This document shows, piece after piece, positions 1 through 7,159 of a stretch of 26,355 nt of DNA. The notes below the pieces were generated by a model. It was not told where the DNA came from. It saw only the letters and a list, made by a program, of their open reading frames with translations, and searched no databases. The stretch is from Chloroflexota bacterium (GTDB lineage: Bacteria; Chloroflexota; Dehalococcoidia; SM23-28-2; RBG-16-64-32): positions 1 to 26,355 of the forward strand of contig VBEI01000125.1 in NCBI GenBank assembly GCA_005882715.1. Reading direction: 5' to 3'. The position numbers and the translations under genes were made by a program. Positions within the stretch are counted from its first letter, which is position 1, and each line of letters opens with the position of its first letter.

Positions 1-270
1 CACCAGGCGTCGGTACTCGGGCTGATGCGCGCACTGTGCCGCGACGAAGGGAAGGCTGTGCTCGCCGTGGTCCACGACCTGACGCTCGGCGCCGCGCACT
101 GCGACCGGCTGGTGATGTTGCGGCCCGGCGGCACAGTGGCGGCGGAGGGTAGCGCCGAGGAAGTCCTGCGGCCGGAGTTGCTCGCGGAAGTATATGAAAC
201 GGCGGTAGATGTGTTCCCGCACCCGCGAACGGGGCGCCCGGTGGTGGCGCCGCGCATGGAGGGGGGATAG
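1..270 (+). CDS. ABC transporter ATP-binding protein, C-terminal part (partial at window start)
   Basis: The reading frame is open from base 1, so the 5' part lies outside the window. The visible 89 residues are the end of an ABC-transporter ATPase. AVVHD carries the H-loop histidine, followed by the usual DRLVML strand and a GGTVAAEG turn, then a tail (EEVLRPELLAEVYE) typical of the FecE/BtuD/HmuV group that energises import of iron-siderophores, haem or vitamin B12. The Walker A, signature and Walker B motifs are upstream and cannot be seen. The stop is 10 bases before a cob(I)alamin adenosyltransferase, which favours a cobalamin importer (BtuD-like). That substrate is inferred from the neighbour only. 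The ATPase would act on the inner face of the cytoplasmic membrane with a permease and a binding protein not seen here. Confidence 0.85.
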   Translation, partial: HQASVLGLMRALCRDEGKAVLAVVHDLTLGAAHCDRLVMLRPGGTVAAEGSAEEVLRPELLAEVYETAVDVFPHPRTGRPVVAPRMEGG

Positions 271-280
271 ACTTCGCCTG

Positions 281-922
281 ATGGGCGATCGTCGTACGGC
301 TCGTGCACAAGGGCGACGCGGGGTCGCGCCTACGAGGGATGCGGCCGGCCGTCGTGCCGGGAAGTCCAAGCTTTACACGCGTACCGGCGATCTCGGAACG
401 ACGATGCTGTTCGGCGGCGGGCGGTTGCCAAAAGGCCACCCGCGCGTCGAGGCGTACGGGACGGTCGATGAGCTGAACTCGACGCTAGGAGTGGCGCTAT
501 CTTTCTTGCCGTCCCGCAACGTGTTTGCGAAGGCAATCTCGGGAGTGCAGAACGAGCTGTTCAACATCGGCTCGGAGCTGGCGAGCGGCGGCGGAGGGAA
601 AGCGGCGGACAAGGCGCGGCTGTTCATCGACGCCGAGGCGAAGATCGCTTCGCTGGAGGCGCTGATCGATGAGTACGACGCGAAGGCGCCGCCGCTGCGC
701 ACCTTTATCCTCCCGTCAGGCTCGCAGGGCGGGGCGATGCTGCACCTCTGCCGCACGGTTTGCCGCCGTGCTGAGCGGCAGGTCGTCCGCCTTTCGCATG
801 AGGAGCACGTCAACCCCGATATTCTGCGCTATCTGAACCGGCTCTCCGATCTACTGTTCGTGCTGGCGCGCTACGTGAACAAGGCCGCCGGGAAGCCGGA
901 GACGGAATGGCGAAAGGGATGA
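281..922 (+). CDS. Cob(I)alamin adenosyltransferase, PduO type
   Basis: This enzyme transfers the adenosyl group of ATP to cob(I)alamin to make coenzyme B12. The N-terminal ATP-binding motif TRTGDLGTTMLFGG is followed by VEAYGTVDELNS. The C-terminal helix has the family signature with SGSQGGAMLHLCRTVCRRAER, including the conserved Arg and Glu residues. All are hallmarks of the PduO/MMAB five-helix family. The ATG at 281 gives 213 residues with an Arg-rich extension of about 27 residues before the usual family start (KLYTRTGD). No ATG, GTG or TTG lies in frame between them, so the extension is either real or the start is non-standard. The longer frame from 209 would overlap the ABC gene deeply and is unlikely. 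The adjacent ABC ATPase suggests B12 uptake and activation together. Confidence 0.93.
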   Translation: MGDRRTARAQGRRGVAPTRDAAGRRAGKSKLYTRTGDLGTTMLFGGGRLPKGHPRVEAYGTVDELNSTLGVALSFLPSRNVFAKAISGVQNELFNIGSELASGGGGKAADKARLFIDAEAKIASLEALIDEYDAKAPPLRTFILPSGSQGGAMLHLCRTVCRRAERQVVRLSHEEHVNPDILRYLNRLSDLLFVLARYVNKAAGKPETEWRKG

Positions 923-959
923 CTCCGGAGACCCTCATGGCCTCAGTCCTGGGTCACTG

Positions 960-1655
960 ATGTTTCCGGTTTCGGACGAGCCAGAGGCAAGGTCGGTTCC
1001 CTTCGTCAACGTAGCTATCATCATCGCGTGCGTGCTGGTGTTTCTGTACGAGCTAACCCTTTCGATGTCCCAAGTCAACCGGTTCTTCTTCGACTACGGG
1101 GTCGTGCCGAGGCAGCTCGACCGCTGGCTCCAGCACCCGTCAGGGCTGGAGGAGCCGGCGACGATAATCACCTCGGCTTTCGTCCACGGAGGGTTTCTGC
1201 ATCTCGGCGGCAACATGCTCTACCTCTGGGTGTTCGGCGACAACGTGGAAGATGCGCTGGGACACCTGCTCTACGCGCTCTTCTATGTCGCAGCCGCGGT
1301 AGGCGCCGTTGCCCTACAAGTGGCGATCGATACTAATTCCGTGGTACCCATGGTGGGAGCGAGCGGAGCCATCTCGGGCGTGATGGGGGGCTACTTCGTG
1401 CTCTACCCGACGGCCCGCGTCAACGTTCTCTTCGGCTTCTTTCTGTTGCCCGTCCCTGCGGTGTTCTTGATCGGCTTCTGGTTCGGATTACAGCTGCTGA
1501 GCGGTGTCGCGACCTTCGGGACTGCGCAGGGCGCATCGGAAGGCGTGGCCGTCTGGGCGCACGTCGGCGGCTTCATTACAGGACTCGCGATCGTCCTCGC
1601 GCTGCGCCCGTTCATCCACATACCGCCGCTGCGGCGCCGGACCGAAGGCTGGTAG
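960..1655 (+). CDS. Rhomboid family intramembrane serine protease
   Basis: A 231-residue polytopic membrane protein of the rhomboid (peptidase S54) family, which cleaves transmembrane segments of other proteins inside the lipid bilayer. A first hydrophobic segment is at about residues 14-33. The loop with FVHGGFLHLGGNMLYLWVFG carries the conserved His and Asn residues. The catalytic serine is Ser135 in GASGAISG and the catalytic histidine is His201 in AHVGGF. Both dyad residues are present, so the protease should be active. The basic tail (RRRTEGW) is expected to face the cytoplasm. The substrate is unknown. The gene begins 37 bases after the adenosyltransferase stop, with no clear Shine-Dalgarno sequence, and is probably cotranscribed with it. 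ATG 960 gives the usual short N-terminus for the bacterial six-helix form. Confidence 0.93.
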   Translation: MFPVSDEPEARSVPFVNVAIIIACVLVFLYELTLSMSQVNRFFFDYGVVPRQLDRWLQHPSGLEEPATIITSAFVHGGFLHLGGNMLYLWVFGDNVEDALGHLLYALFYVAAAVGAVALQVAIDTNSVVPMVGASGAISGVMGGYFVLYPTARVNVLFGFFLLPVPAVFLIGFWFGLQLLSGVATFGTAQGASEGVAVWAHVGGFITGLAIVLALRPFIHIPPLRRRTEGW

Positions 1656-1732
1656 CCGGACAGTGCGGCGGCAAGCAGCACAACGGCAAGTAGCGCGACG
1701 AAGGAGTGACAGAGATTCAGGAACCAATATTG

Positions 1733-2185
1733 ATGCGGCCGTGGAGGGCCGGCGTAGTGCCGATCGGTCTTGGAGCTGTGAGTTTTTCAGCCTTGATGTT
1801 GGCGCGGGTCATAGAGGCCGGGCGCGATCCTTGGCAGCCGGTCGTCGCTTTGGCGCTTGTATTCATTAGCGCAGCGACAACGATCAATTTCGTGTGGTTT
1901 CACTATGTCACGATTGATACCGAGAGGTTGCAAGCAGTCAGATGGTTTGGCCTCGTGAGAAGGACGATTCCAATCGGTGATCTCACATCGGTCGATACCC
2001 GGCCTCAGGTAGCAGCGTACGGCCTACTTCGACCTACCCTGGCGGTACAGTTTCGTTCGGCACAGGGAGTCATTGAGCTGGGCCAGGCCTACCCCAGCGC
2101 CCCGGTTAGAGAGGCAGTGGCGTTGGTGAAAGAGAATGGCATCCCTGTCGATGGGAAACTCTTGAAATATTTGCATATCCCGTGA
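1733..2185 (+). CDS. Small membrane protein of unknown function (possible bacterial PH-like domain)
   Basis: I do not recognise a named family. The protein has two hydrophobic segments near the N-terminus (around VVPIGLGAVSFSALMLA and the VVALALVFISAATTI region), then a soluble part of about 90 residues. The order is strand-rich: YVTIDTERLQAV, a turn, RRTIPIGDLTSVDTRP, then a C-terminal helix (APVREAVALVKEN). Two short membrane spans followed by this pattern resemble small bacterial PH-like membrane proteins, but this is a weak fold-level guess. Start choice: GTG at 1706 is also possible. ATG 1733 is preferred because AGGA lies at 1719-1722 with 10-base spacing, whereas the GTG has its purines almost touching the start codon. 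It follows the rhomboid gene on the same strand. Confidence 0.7.
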   Translation: MRPWRAGVVPIGLGAVSFSALMLARVIEAGRDPWQPVVALALVFISAATTINFVWFHYVTIDTERLQAVRWFGLVRRTIPIGDLTSVDTRPQVAAYGLLRPTLAVQFRSAQGVIELGQAYPSAPVREAVALVKENGIPVDGKLLKYLHIP

Positions 2186-2346
2186 GCCAATGACGCTAGC
2201 GCCTCATATGGCGCGACAATGGCATCGCCCTAGCTGACACTCGCCCTCAGTTGCCGTCCTCGCGTCAGCGACTGCTGAGGCGGTAACCGATAGCTGTAAG
2301 TCGGCGAGCAATAGTTGAGATGCCCTGATTCGCGGCTGCTTGACGC

Positions 2347-2374
2347 TTTGCAGAAGGCCTTGGCGGGATATAAT
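2347..2374 (+). promoter_or_regulatory. Candidate sigma70-type promoter for the acyl-CoA synthetase
   Basis: A perfect -10 hexamer TATAAT is at 2369-2374. TTTGCA at 2347-2352 gives a 4/6 -35 match with a 16-base spacer. A better -35 match, TTGACG at 2340-2345, is 23 bases away and too far. The predicted transcript starts near 2381, giving a leader of about 27 bases that contains AAGGGAG at 2395-2401. The rest of the 2186-2407 gap shows nothing clear. Confidence 0.5.
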
Positions 2375-2407
2375 CCCCCATACCACCGTTGATTAAGGGA
2401 GCGAACA

Positions 2408-4045
2408 ATGGGCAACCCATACGAAACCGATCTCGACCGCAACCCGGCGAACTATGCGACCCTAACCCCGCTCTTGTTCATCGAGTGGAGCGCCTACGTC
2501 TACTCGGAGCGGACCGCCGTCATACACGGCGGGCGCCGCTTCACCTGGGCGGAAACGTATGCTCGGTCTCGCCGCTTGGCCTCGGCGCTGGCCGGGCGCG
2601 GCGTTGGGCTGGGAGACACGGTGGCTTTGATGGCGGCCAATACGCCGGAGATGTACGAAGCCCATTTCGGCGTGCCCATGACGGGCGCGGTGCTGAATAC
2701 GCTGAACACGCGGTTGGACGCGGAGGCGATCGGATTCATGCTCAGGCATGGCAGCGCTAGAGTGGTGATAACAGACCGCGAGTTTTCGCCGTCGATGAGC
2801 GGGGCGCTGGCCAAGCTCGAACACCAGCCGCTGGTGATCGACATCGACGACGCGGAGTACGCGGGGCCGGGTGAGCGGCTCGGCGAGCTGGATTACGAGA
2901 CGTTTATCGACTTCGGCGACCCGAACTATGCCTGGCAGCGGCCGGCGGACGAATGGCAAGCGATATCGCTGAACTACACGTCGGGGACGACCGCTGACCC
3001 GAAGGGTGTCGTTTATCACCACCGAGGCGCGTATTTGAACGGCATCGGCAACATTCTCCAGTGGGGCATGCCGCGGCACTCGGTGTACCTGTGGACGTTG
3101 CCGATGTTCCATTGCAACGGATGGTGCTTCCCGTGGACAATGGCGGCGAACGCGGGCACCAACGTCTGCCTGAGGCGTGTCGATCCAGCACTCATCTTCC
3201 AAGCGATCAAGGAGCACCGCGTCACGCACTACTGCGGCGCTCCGATCGTGCACAATATGCTGGTGAACGCACCACCCGAACTGCGAGAGGGAATCACGCG
3301 CCGTGTGAGCGCGATGGTGGCCGGCGCCGCGCCTCCACAGGCCCTCATCGAGGGCATGGAGCGCATCGGCTTCGACGTAACACATGTCTACGGCCTCACC
3401 GAGACCTACGGGCCCGCTTCGGTCTGCGCTAAGCAGGATGAATGGAATGAGCTCGATACAGAACAGCGCGCCGAGCGCAACGGCCGCCAGGGGGTGCGCT
3501 ACTTGCTGCAAGACGGCATGACCGTGATGGACCCGGAGGAGATGCGCGAGGTGCCCTGGGACGGGGAGACGATGGGCGAGATCATGTTCCGGGGCAACAT
3601 CACAATGAAGGGTTATTTGAAAAACCCTGCAGCCACCGAAGCGGCGTTCGCGGGGGGTTGGTTTCATTCGGGCGATCTTGCAGTGATGCAGCCGGACGGG
3701 TACGTGAAGATTAAGGACCGGGCGAAGGACATCATCATCTCCGGGGGCGAGAACATCTCGTCAATTGAAGTCGAGGACATTCTTTATCGCCATCCTGCGG
3801 TGCTCGCCGCGGCTGTCGTGGCAACGCCGGACGAAAAGTGGGGCGAAGCGCCGTGTGCATTCATCGAGCTGAAGGACGGCGCAGACGCGAGCGCCGAAGA
3901 GATCATCGAACACTGCCGCGCCCACCTGGCGCGTTTCAAGGCGCCGCGGGAAGTCGTCTTCGGGACACTACCAAAGACTTCCACGGGCAAGATCCAGAAG
4001 TTCTTGCTGCGCGAGCGGGCGAAATCGGCAGCGGCGATCCAGTAG
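2408..4045 (+). CDS. Acyl-CoA synthetase (AMP-forming fatty-acid--CoA ligase)
   Basis: A 545-residue member of the ANL adenylate-forming superfamily, which activates a carboxylic acid with ATP and joins it to coenzyme A. Motifs in order: the phosphate-binding loop YTSGTTADPKG (Ser192), the substrate-pocket stretch LPMFHCNGWCFPW, the adenine motif VYGLTETYGP, the hinge region GWFHSGDLAV followed by DRAKDIIISGGENIS, and the catalytic lysine Lys528 in PKTSTGKIQK. All essential motifs are intact. FHCNGWCFPW is typical of the medium-chain/AlkK-like branch that also includes DmdB-type ligases, so the substrate may be a medium-chain or branched acid. I cannot be more specific. The start is set by AAGGGAG six bases before ATG 2408. 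It sits in front of a peptidase gene on the same strand. Confidence 0.93.
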   Translation: MGNPYETDLDRNPANYATLTPLLFIEWSAYVYSERTAVIHGGRRFTWAETYARSRRLASALAGRGVGLGDTVALMAANTPEMYEAHFGVPMTGAVLNTLNTRLDAEAIGFMLRHGSARVVITDREFSPSMSGALAKLEHQPLVIDIDDAEYAGPGERLGELDYETFIDFGDPNYAWQRPADEWQAISLNYTSGTTADPKGVVYHHRGAYLNGIGNILQWGMPRHSVYLWTLPMFHCNGWCFPWTMAANAGTNVCLRRVDPALIFQAIKEHRVTHYCGAPIVHNMLVNAPPELREGITRRVSAMVAGAAPPQALIEGMERIGFDVTHVYGLTETYGPASVCAKQDEWNELDTEQRAERNGRQGVRYLLQDGMTVMDPEEMREVPWDGETMGEIMFRGNITMKGYLKNPAATEAAFAGGWFHSGDLAVMQPDGYVKIKDRAKDIIISGGENISSIEVEDILYRHPAVLAAAVVATPDEKWGEAPCAFIELKDGADASAEEIIEHCRAHLARFKAPREVVFGTLPKTSTGKIQKFLLRERAKSAAAIQ

Positions 4046-4066
4046 GACCGAGATGAGGGACCTCCC

Positions 4067-4903
4067 GTGGTAGCGCGACCGACCGGTGAATGGATGAGTG
4101 CAGAGGACTTACAGCACCGCTTGCCATGGAACGCGCCTCGCATAGGCATACTCCAGATCAGCGGCGCCATCGGCGCCCAGGTGCGCGGCCCCGAGATGGT
4201 GCGCGCGATCAAGGCGTTGGGTGACGACAGCCGGATCCGCGCGGTCGTCGTCGAGGTTGACTCGCCGGGGGGCTCAGCGCCGGTCTCCGATGCGATTCAT
4301 CGCTCGCTGCGGAAGCTGTCAAGGCGGAAACCCACGGTCGCTTTCGTAATGACCTCGGGCCTTTCGGGCGGCTACCTCATCGCCTGCGCGGCCTCGAAGA
4401 TCGTCGCCCTTCCGACTTCGCTGGTCGGCTCGATCGGTGTCATTTTCATGAGGCCGGTCGTCCAGGAGCTGATGGAGAAGGTTGGAGTCCGCATGGTCAT
4501 GACCCATGAGGGTCATCTCAAAGGCATGTTCCAGCCCTGGCGGGAGCCAACGGAGGAGGAGCAAAAGAAGGTCGAAGCGCTGACCGAGCGGTACTATGCG
4601 TGGTTCGTCGATGCTGTTGCGACCGCCCGTGGATTGAGCGCTGAGGTCGTTCGAGGATACGCGACAGGTGAAGTATTCACCGCGGTGGAGGCGAAGGAGA
4701 TGGGGCTCGTCGACGAACTCGGCGACCTTGAGATGGCGCTGGATATGGCGAGCGAAATGGGCCGGACTCCGCGCCGCCTTCATTATGTTCGTCCCAGAAG
4801 GCCGCTTGTCGAAAGGCTCCTCGCCCGCAGCGGCGGATCGCTGGCCCGGTCGTTTATTGGTGAGCTGGAAGAGCGCCTCTTTCCCCGGATAGAGTTCCGC
4901 TAA
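4067..4903 (+). CDS. sppA: Signal peptide peptidase SppA-like, family S49 (no membrane anchor seen)
   Basis: A serine protease of the S49 family, which digests cleaved signal peptides or membrane protein fragments. EVDSPGGS is the family oxyanion-region motif. The nucleophile is Ser100 in TSGLSGGYL and the general base is Lys152 in GHLKGMF. The 52-residue distance between them equals that of the short SppA of Bacillus (Ser147/Lys199), which supports an active dyad. The GTG at 4067 has GAGGGA at 4055-4060, six bases upstream, so the start is well supported. Unusually, the N-terminus is MVARPTGEW with no hydrophobic anchor, whereas most SppA proteins have a transmembrane segment or signal peptide there. 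It may be cytosolic or peripherally bound. It begins 21 bases after the acyl-CoA synthetase and is probably cotranscribed. Confidence 0.9.
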   Translation: MVARPTGEWMSAEDLQHRLPWNAPRIGILQISGAIGAQVRGPEMVRAIKALGDDSRIRAVVVEVDSPGGSAPVSDAIHRSLRKLSRRKPTVAFVMTSGLSGGYLIACAASKIVALPTSLVGSIGVIFMRPVVQELMEKVGVRMVMTHEGHLKGMFQPWREPTEEEQKKVEALTERYYAWFVDAVATARGLSAEVVRGYATGEVFTAVEAKEMGLVDELGDLEMALDMASEMGRTPRRLHYVRPRRPLVERLLARSGGSLARSFIGELEERLFPRIEFR

Positions 4904-4906
4904 TCT

Positions 4907-4983
4907 GTCATTCCGAGCTCGTGGGACGACGCGAACAGGTGGTCCCGCTGCTAGCGCGAGCGGACGGGGTGGCGAGGAATCTC
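4907..4983 (+). repeat. Interspersed intergenic repeat, copy A
   Basis: It begins GTCATTCCGAGC and ends GGGGTGGCGAGGAATCTC (4966-4983). The same two ends, with the 18-base terminal block identical, occur on the opposite strand at 9649-9724, and the two copies are 77 and 76 bases long. It lies just after the sppA stop codon. A fragment GGTCATTCCGC recurs near 5017. Confidence 0.75.
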
Positions 4984-5035
4984 AGCATTCCGCCAATCGA
5001 GATGCGGGTTGGGGTTGGTCATTCCGCTCCCTAGG

Positions 5036-5431
5036 CTAGTGCGCCGGCAGCGTTCCTCGGTCCCCTGACAGGGTGCCGGTAGCAGCCATCTCCCGGCAGG
5101 ACGCGGCGCACGTGCGACACATTCGCGCGCAAGCCTCCATTTGCATGTCGCCCTTGAACTTTTCGCACTCGACGGCGCATCGTTCGCAGATCTCCGCGCA
5201 GGCGGCGCACGTTATCGCGTGCAACGGCGAGTTGCGCAGCATGAAGTCGGCGCTCGTCTGGCAGATCTCCGCGCAGTCCAGAAGGAGCCGTACGTGCGAC
5301 TCCGCGGCGTGGTCACCGCCCTTCTGGAGGCGGTAAACCACAGTCTCCAGGCAAGCGGCGTGGCAATTCGAGCAGTTGTCGATGCATTCCTGCATCCGTT
5401 CGCTCTCGTGCTCCCGGGTAGTCCCGCGCAT
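5036..5431 (-). CDS. Cysteine-rich four-helix-bundle copper-binding protein (DUF326-like)
   Basis: A small protein of 131 residues with 15 cysteines spaced as on successive faces of helices: CIDNCSNCHAAC, CAEIC, CAACAEICERC, and CARMCRTCAASC. This matches the DUF326 / Csp-like four-helix bundle proteins that line their core with Cys to hold many Cu(I) ions. There is no signal peptide, so it would be a cytosolic copper store or buffer, like Csp3. The start is secure: AAAGGAGGG precedes ATG 5431 by about five bases. A TAGAAT -10 candidate lies at 5472-5467 on this strand, but the -35 is unclear. The neighbouring excalibur-domain gene on the same strand does not obviously share its function. Metal identity is inferred from the family. 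Confidence 0.88.
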   Translation of the reverse strand: MRGTTREHESERMQECIDNCSNCHAACLETVVYRLQKGGDHAAESHVRLLLDCAEICQTSADFMLRNSPLHAITCAACAEICERCAVECEKFKGDMQMEACARMCRTCAASCREMAATGTLSGDRGTLPAH

Positions 5432-5534
5432 GACGACCCTCCTTTAGAATCCGTGCGTCGAATAGCATTCTACAGGCGCGTGGGTTACGCAAGGGTATGG
5501 GGTTGAAGGCGCGTGAAGAATTGTGTGCGATAGG

Positions 5535-6371
5535 TCAGCGGCCAGACGACGGCGCGGTTTGGGGCAGCCATTCACACACAACGCCATCGCGGTCGGGGTC
5601 CACGTCATGGCCGGCAGCAGGCGGGTGCTGCTGATAGTACGCCTGGGCTTCCGGCTGCGTCGCGAAGTCATTGCACTGGCATTCTTGAGAACCGGTTGCG
5701 CACGACGGCATCGACGTCTGCGGCGCCGCCGTAGGAGTTATTTCGGGCCGGCTATTTGATTCGAGAGCTGCTCCGGGCGCCTGGAATGCTCTACCCGACG
5801 AAGATGAGCTCGGTGCAACCACGAACTCCTTAGAATCGCCCCGAGAGTAAGAAGCCACAAGGGATATCGCGAGAATAACGAGTGAGGCGGCCCATAGCCC
5901 CAGCCAGAGAACGCGGTCCATCCTGAGCTGGAACGGGCTGTCTGGTGTGATTTCCTCGAGGAAGCGGGCGGTCTTCCGGACAAACCGCGAGTTCGGCTCG
6001 GCCGGCGGCCTCGGCGTCGAGACCGTTTCTGCGGCTGGCTCGGCCGGCTTAGGCGTAGAGAGCGCTTCTGCGGCTGGCTCGGCCGGCTCAGGCGCAGAGA
6101 GCGATTCTGCCTTCGGCCCGGTTCCCGGTTTGTGAGCTAACTCCACTGTCCAGCGGTGGGAGACCCGAAGCGGCAGCTCTCGGGCGCGCAGGGCAGCGAC
6201 GGCCTCCGGCTCGACCCCGGCTTCTATCAGGGCCGCGACGATTCGCTCGGCCTTAGCTGTGCTCTCGATGAGGCTGGCTTGCCCGCTTCTGAGAGCGCCT
6301 TCATCGCGAACCGCGACCATGATGTGTTCGCCGCTTTGTCCCTTCGGGCGACGCTTCGGCACTGCGCTCAT
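5535..6371 (-). CDS. Single-pass membrane protein with C-terminal excalibur calcium-binding domain
   Basis: A 278-residue protein with four visible parts. A charged cytosolic N-terminal region (about 1-80) is of unknown function. A Pro/Ala/Glu-rich linker follows, made of 13-residue repeats (pattern STPKPAEPAAETV). A transmembrane segment is at about MDRVLWLGLWAASLVILAIS. A Ser-rich extracytoplasmic linker ends in an excalibur domain of about 45 residues. The domain shows paired cysteines (SQECQCNDF), a helix FATQPEAQAYYQQH and the calcium loop DVDPDRDGVVCEW, which matches the family's DxDxDGxxCE signature. Excalibur domains occur at the end of secreted or surface proteins. Here it would be displayed outside the membrane, with the repeats on the cytosolic side if the N-terminus is inside. 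GAGGAAG lies about five bases before ATG 6371. Confidence 0.85.
   Translation of the reverse strand: MSAVPKRRPKGQSGEHIMVAVRDEGALRSGQASLIESTAKAERIVAALIEAGVEPEAVAALRARELPLRVSHRWTVELAHKPGTGPKAESLSAPEPAEPAAEALSTPKPAEPAAETVSTPRPPAEPNSRFVRKTARFLEEITPDSPFQLRMDRVLWLGLWAASLVILAISLVASYSRGDSKEFVVAPSSSSSGRAFQAPGAALESNSRPEITPTAAPQTSMPSCATGSQECQCNDFATQPEAQAYYQQHPPAAGHDVDPDRDGVVCEWLPQTAPSSGR
6027..6104. repeat. Tandem 39-bp repeat inside the excalibur-domain gene
   Basis: Two adjacent 39-base units (6027-6065 and 6066-6104) differ at three positions. A degenerate third unit follows. They encode 13-residue Pro/Ala/Glu-rich units, in frame, so the copy number can vary without breaking the gene. Confidence 0.85.
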
Positions 6372-6535
6372 TCCACTTCCTCGTAGCCCAGGCAGTCCAG
6401 CCGCCCTGAGCAGGACGAGCGCATATCAGCGAAAACGACAGCGCTCATCGCTATCTCTAAAGGACGAAGCGGCGATGAGTCTGTTACGGAATGCGGCTTA
6501 CGTTGGGGCGGTGAATGATTCGGAGTTGGCTTCGG

Positions 6536-6985
6536 TTACTGGAAGGTTGTATCGATGCGGGCGGACGAGTCGAAGAAGTACTGGAACGTCTGGTTGAAGC
6601 GGTAGAACGCGTCTCGCCGGTAGCCGTCGTTTGAGCGCGCCAGGTCGTCCGGCTCCTCGATGTCGATCGTGTTCAGCGTGTGGTGGAGGTCCGCCTTGCC
6701 ATTCGCCTTGATGTTCTCGATCATCTCTTTCCACTTCATGTAGGGCAGCTCGAGCCAGAAGTCCGAGTTCTCTGCCTCGTTCTCAGTCGCCTCACGAACG
6801 TCCGCTACCTCGAACGCCTCGAACGTCAGCAGATAGTACTTCTGGAGGTCCGGAATCTTGATCCCGACGGTCGCATCGCAGGTCCCGATGTGCTTGTAGC
6901 CCGGGTCGTCGTTCACGATCGCCCGGATCGCGTTGAACCAGTCGACGGAGGGGAACGTGGCCTTGGTCTTAACTTCCTGCGTCAT
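6536..6985 (-). CDS. SCP2-like (sterol carrier protein fold) protein
   Basis: A 149-residue soluble protein without signal peptide. The order of strands and helices suggests an SCP2-like lipid-binding fold: CDATVGIKIPDLQKYYLLTFE, then an acidic loop, then DFWLELPYMKWKEMIENIKANG, then LHHTLNTIDIEE. In particular, the W-K-E-M-I-E-N segment followed by a short strand resembles SCP2 domains, which bind fatty acyl chains or sterols. The C-terminal DAFYRFNQTFQYFFDSSA is aromatic-rich. I give this as a fold-level assignment, not a proven function. It lies directly downstream of the ferritin-like gene on the same strand, and the pair may act on the same hydrophobic substrate. The 5' gap carries two inverted copies of the dispersed repeat. 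Confidence 0.6.
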   Translation of the reverse strand: MTQEVKTKATFPSVDWFNAIRAIVNDDPGYKHIGTCDATVGIKIPDLQKYYLLTFEAFEVADVREATENEAENSDFWLELPYMKWKEMIENIKANGKADLHHTLNTIDIEEPDDLARSNDGYRRDAFYRFNQTFQYFFDSSARIDTTFQ

Positions 6986-7012
6986 TGCGAGAACTCCTTG
7001 TGTCTCTAGAAC

Positions 7013-7037
7013 GTCACTCTGAACCCCGAAGGGTCTG
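7013..7037 (+). repeat. Dispersed repeat, degenerate copy D
   Basis: GTCACTCTGA, a short spacer and GAAGGGTCTG. It resembles the GTCATTCTGAG...GAAGAATCT family. It faces copy C (7131-7153), so the gap between the ferritin-like and SCP2-like genes is bounded by two inverted members. Confidence 0.5.
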
Positions 7038-7130
7038 TCTGAACATTTGGTTGGTTTTCATGCGCTTGACTCGGGACTCAGCCGTAACTTAACCCCCAAG
7101 CTACGCGCTCGGCCTCGGGGTCTGCCCGGC

Positions 7131-7153
7131 AGATTCTTCGTGCCTCAGAATGA
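7131..7153 (-). repeat. Dispersed repeat, copy C
   Basis: Read on the minus strand it is GTCATTCTGAG, GCAC, GAAGAATCT. It begins just after the stop codon of the ferritin-like gene and is inverted relative to copy D. Confidence 0.6.
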
Positions 7154-7159
7154 CCATCG

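Noticed and set aside
2265..2278. Short hairpin TCAGC-GACT-GCTGA in the gap before the acyl-CoA synthetase.
   Set aside because: Only five pairs and no T-run; not convincing as a terminator.
2462..3667. Long open frame of about 400 codons on the minus strand opposite the acyl-CoA synthetase.
   Set aside because: Shadow of a GC-rich gene: no family similarity, and the sense gene has every ANL motif.
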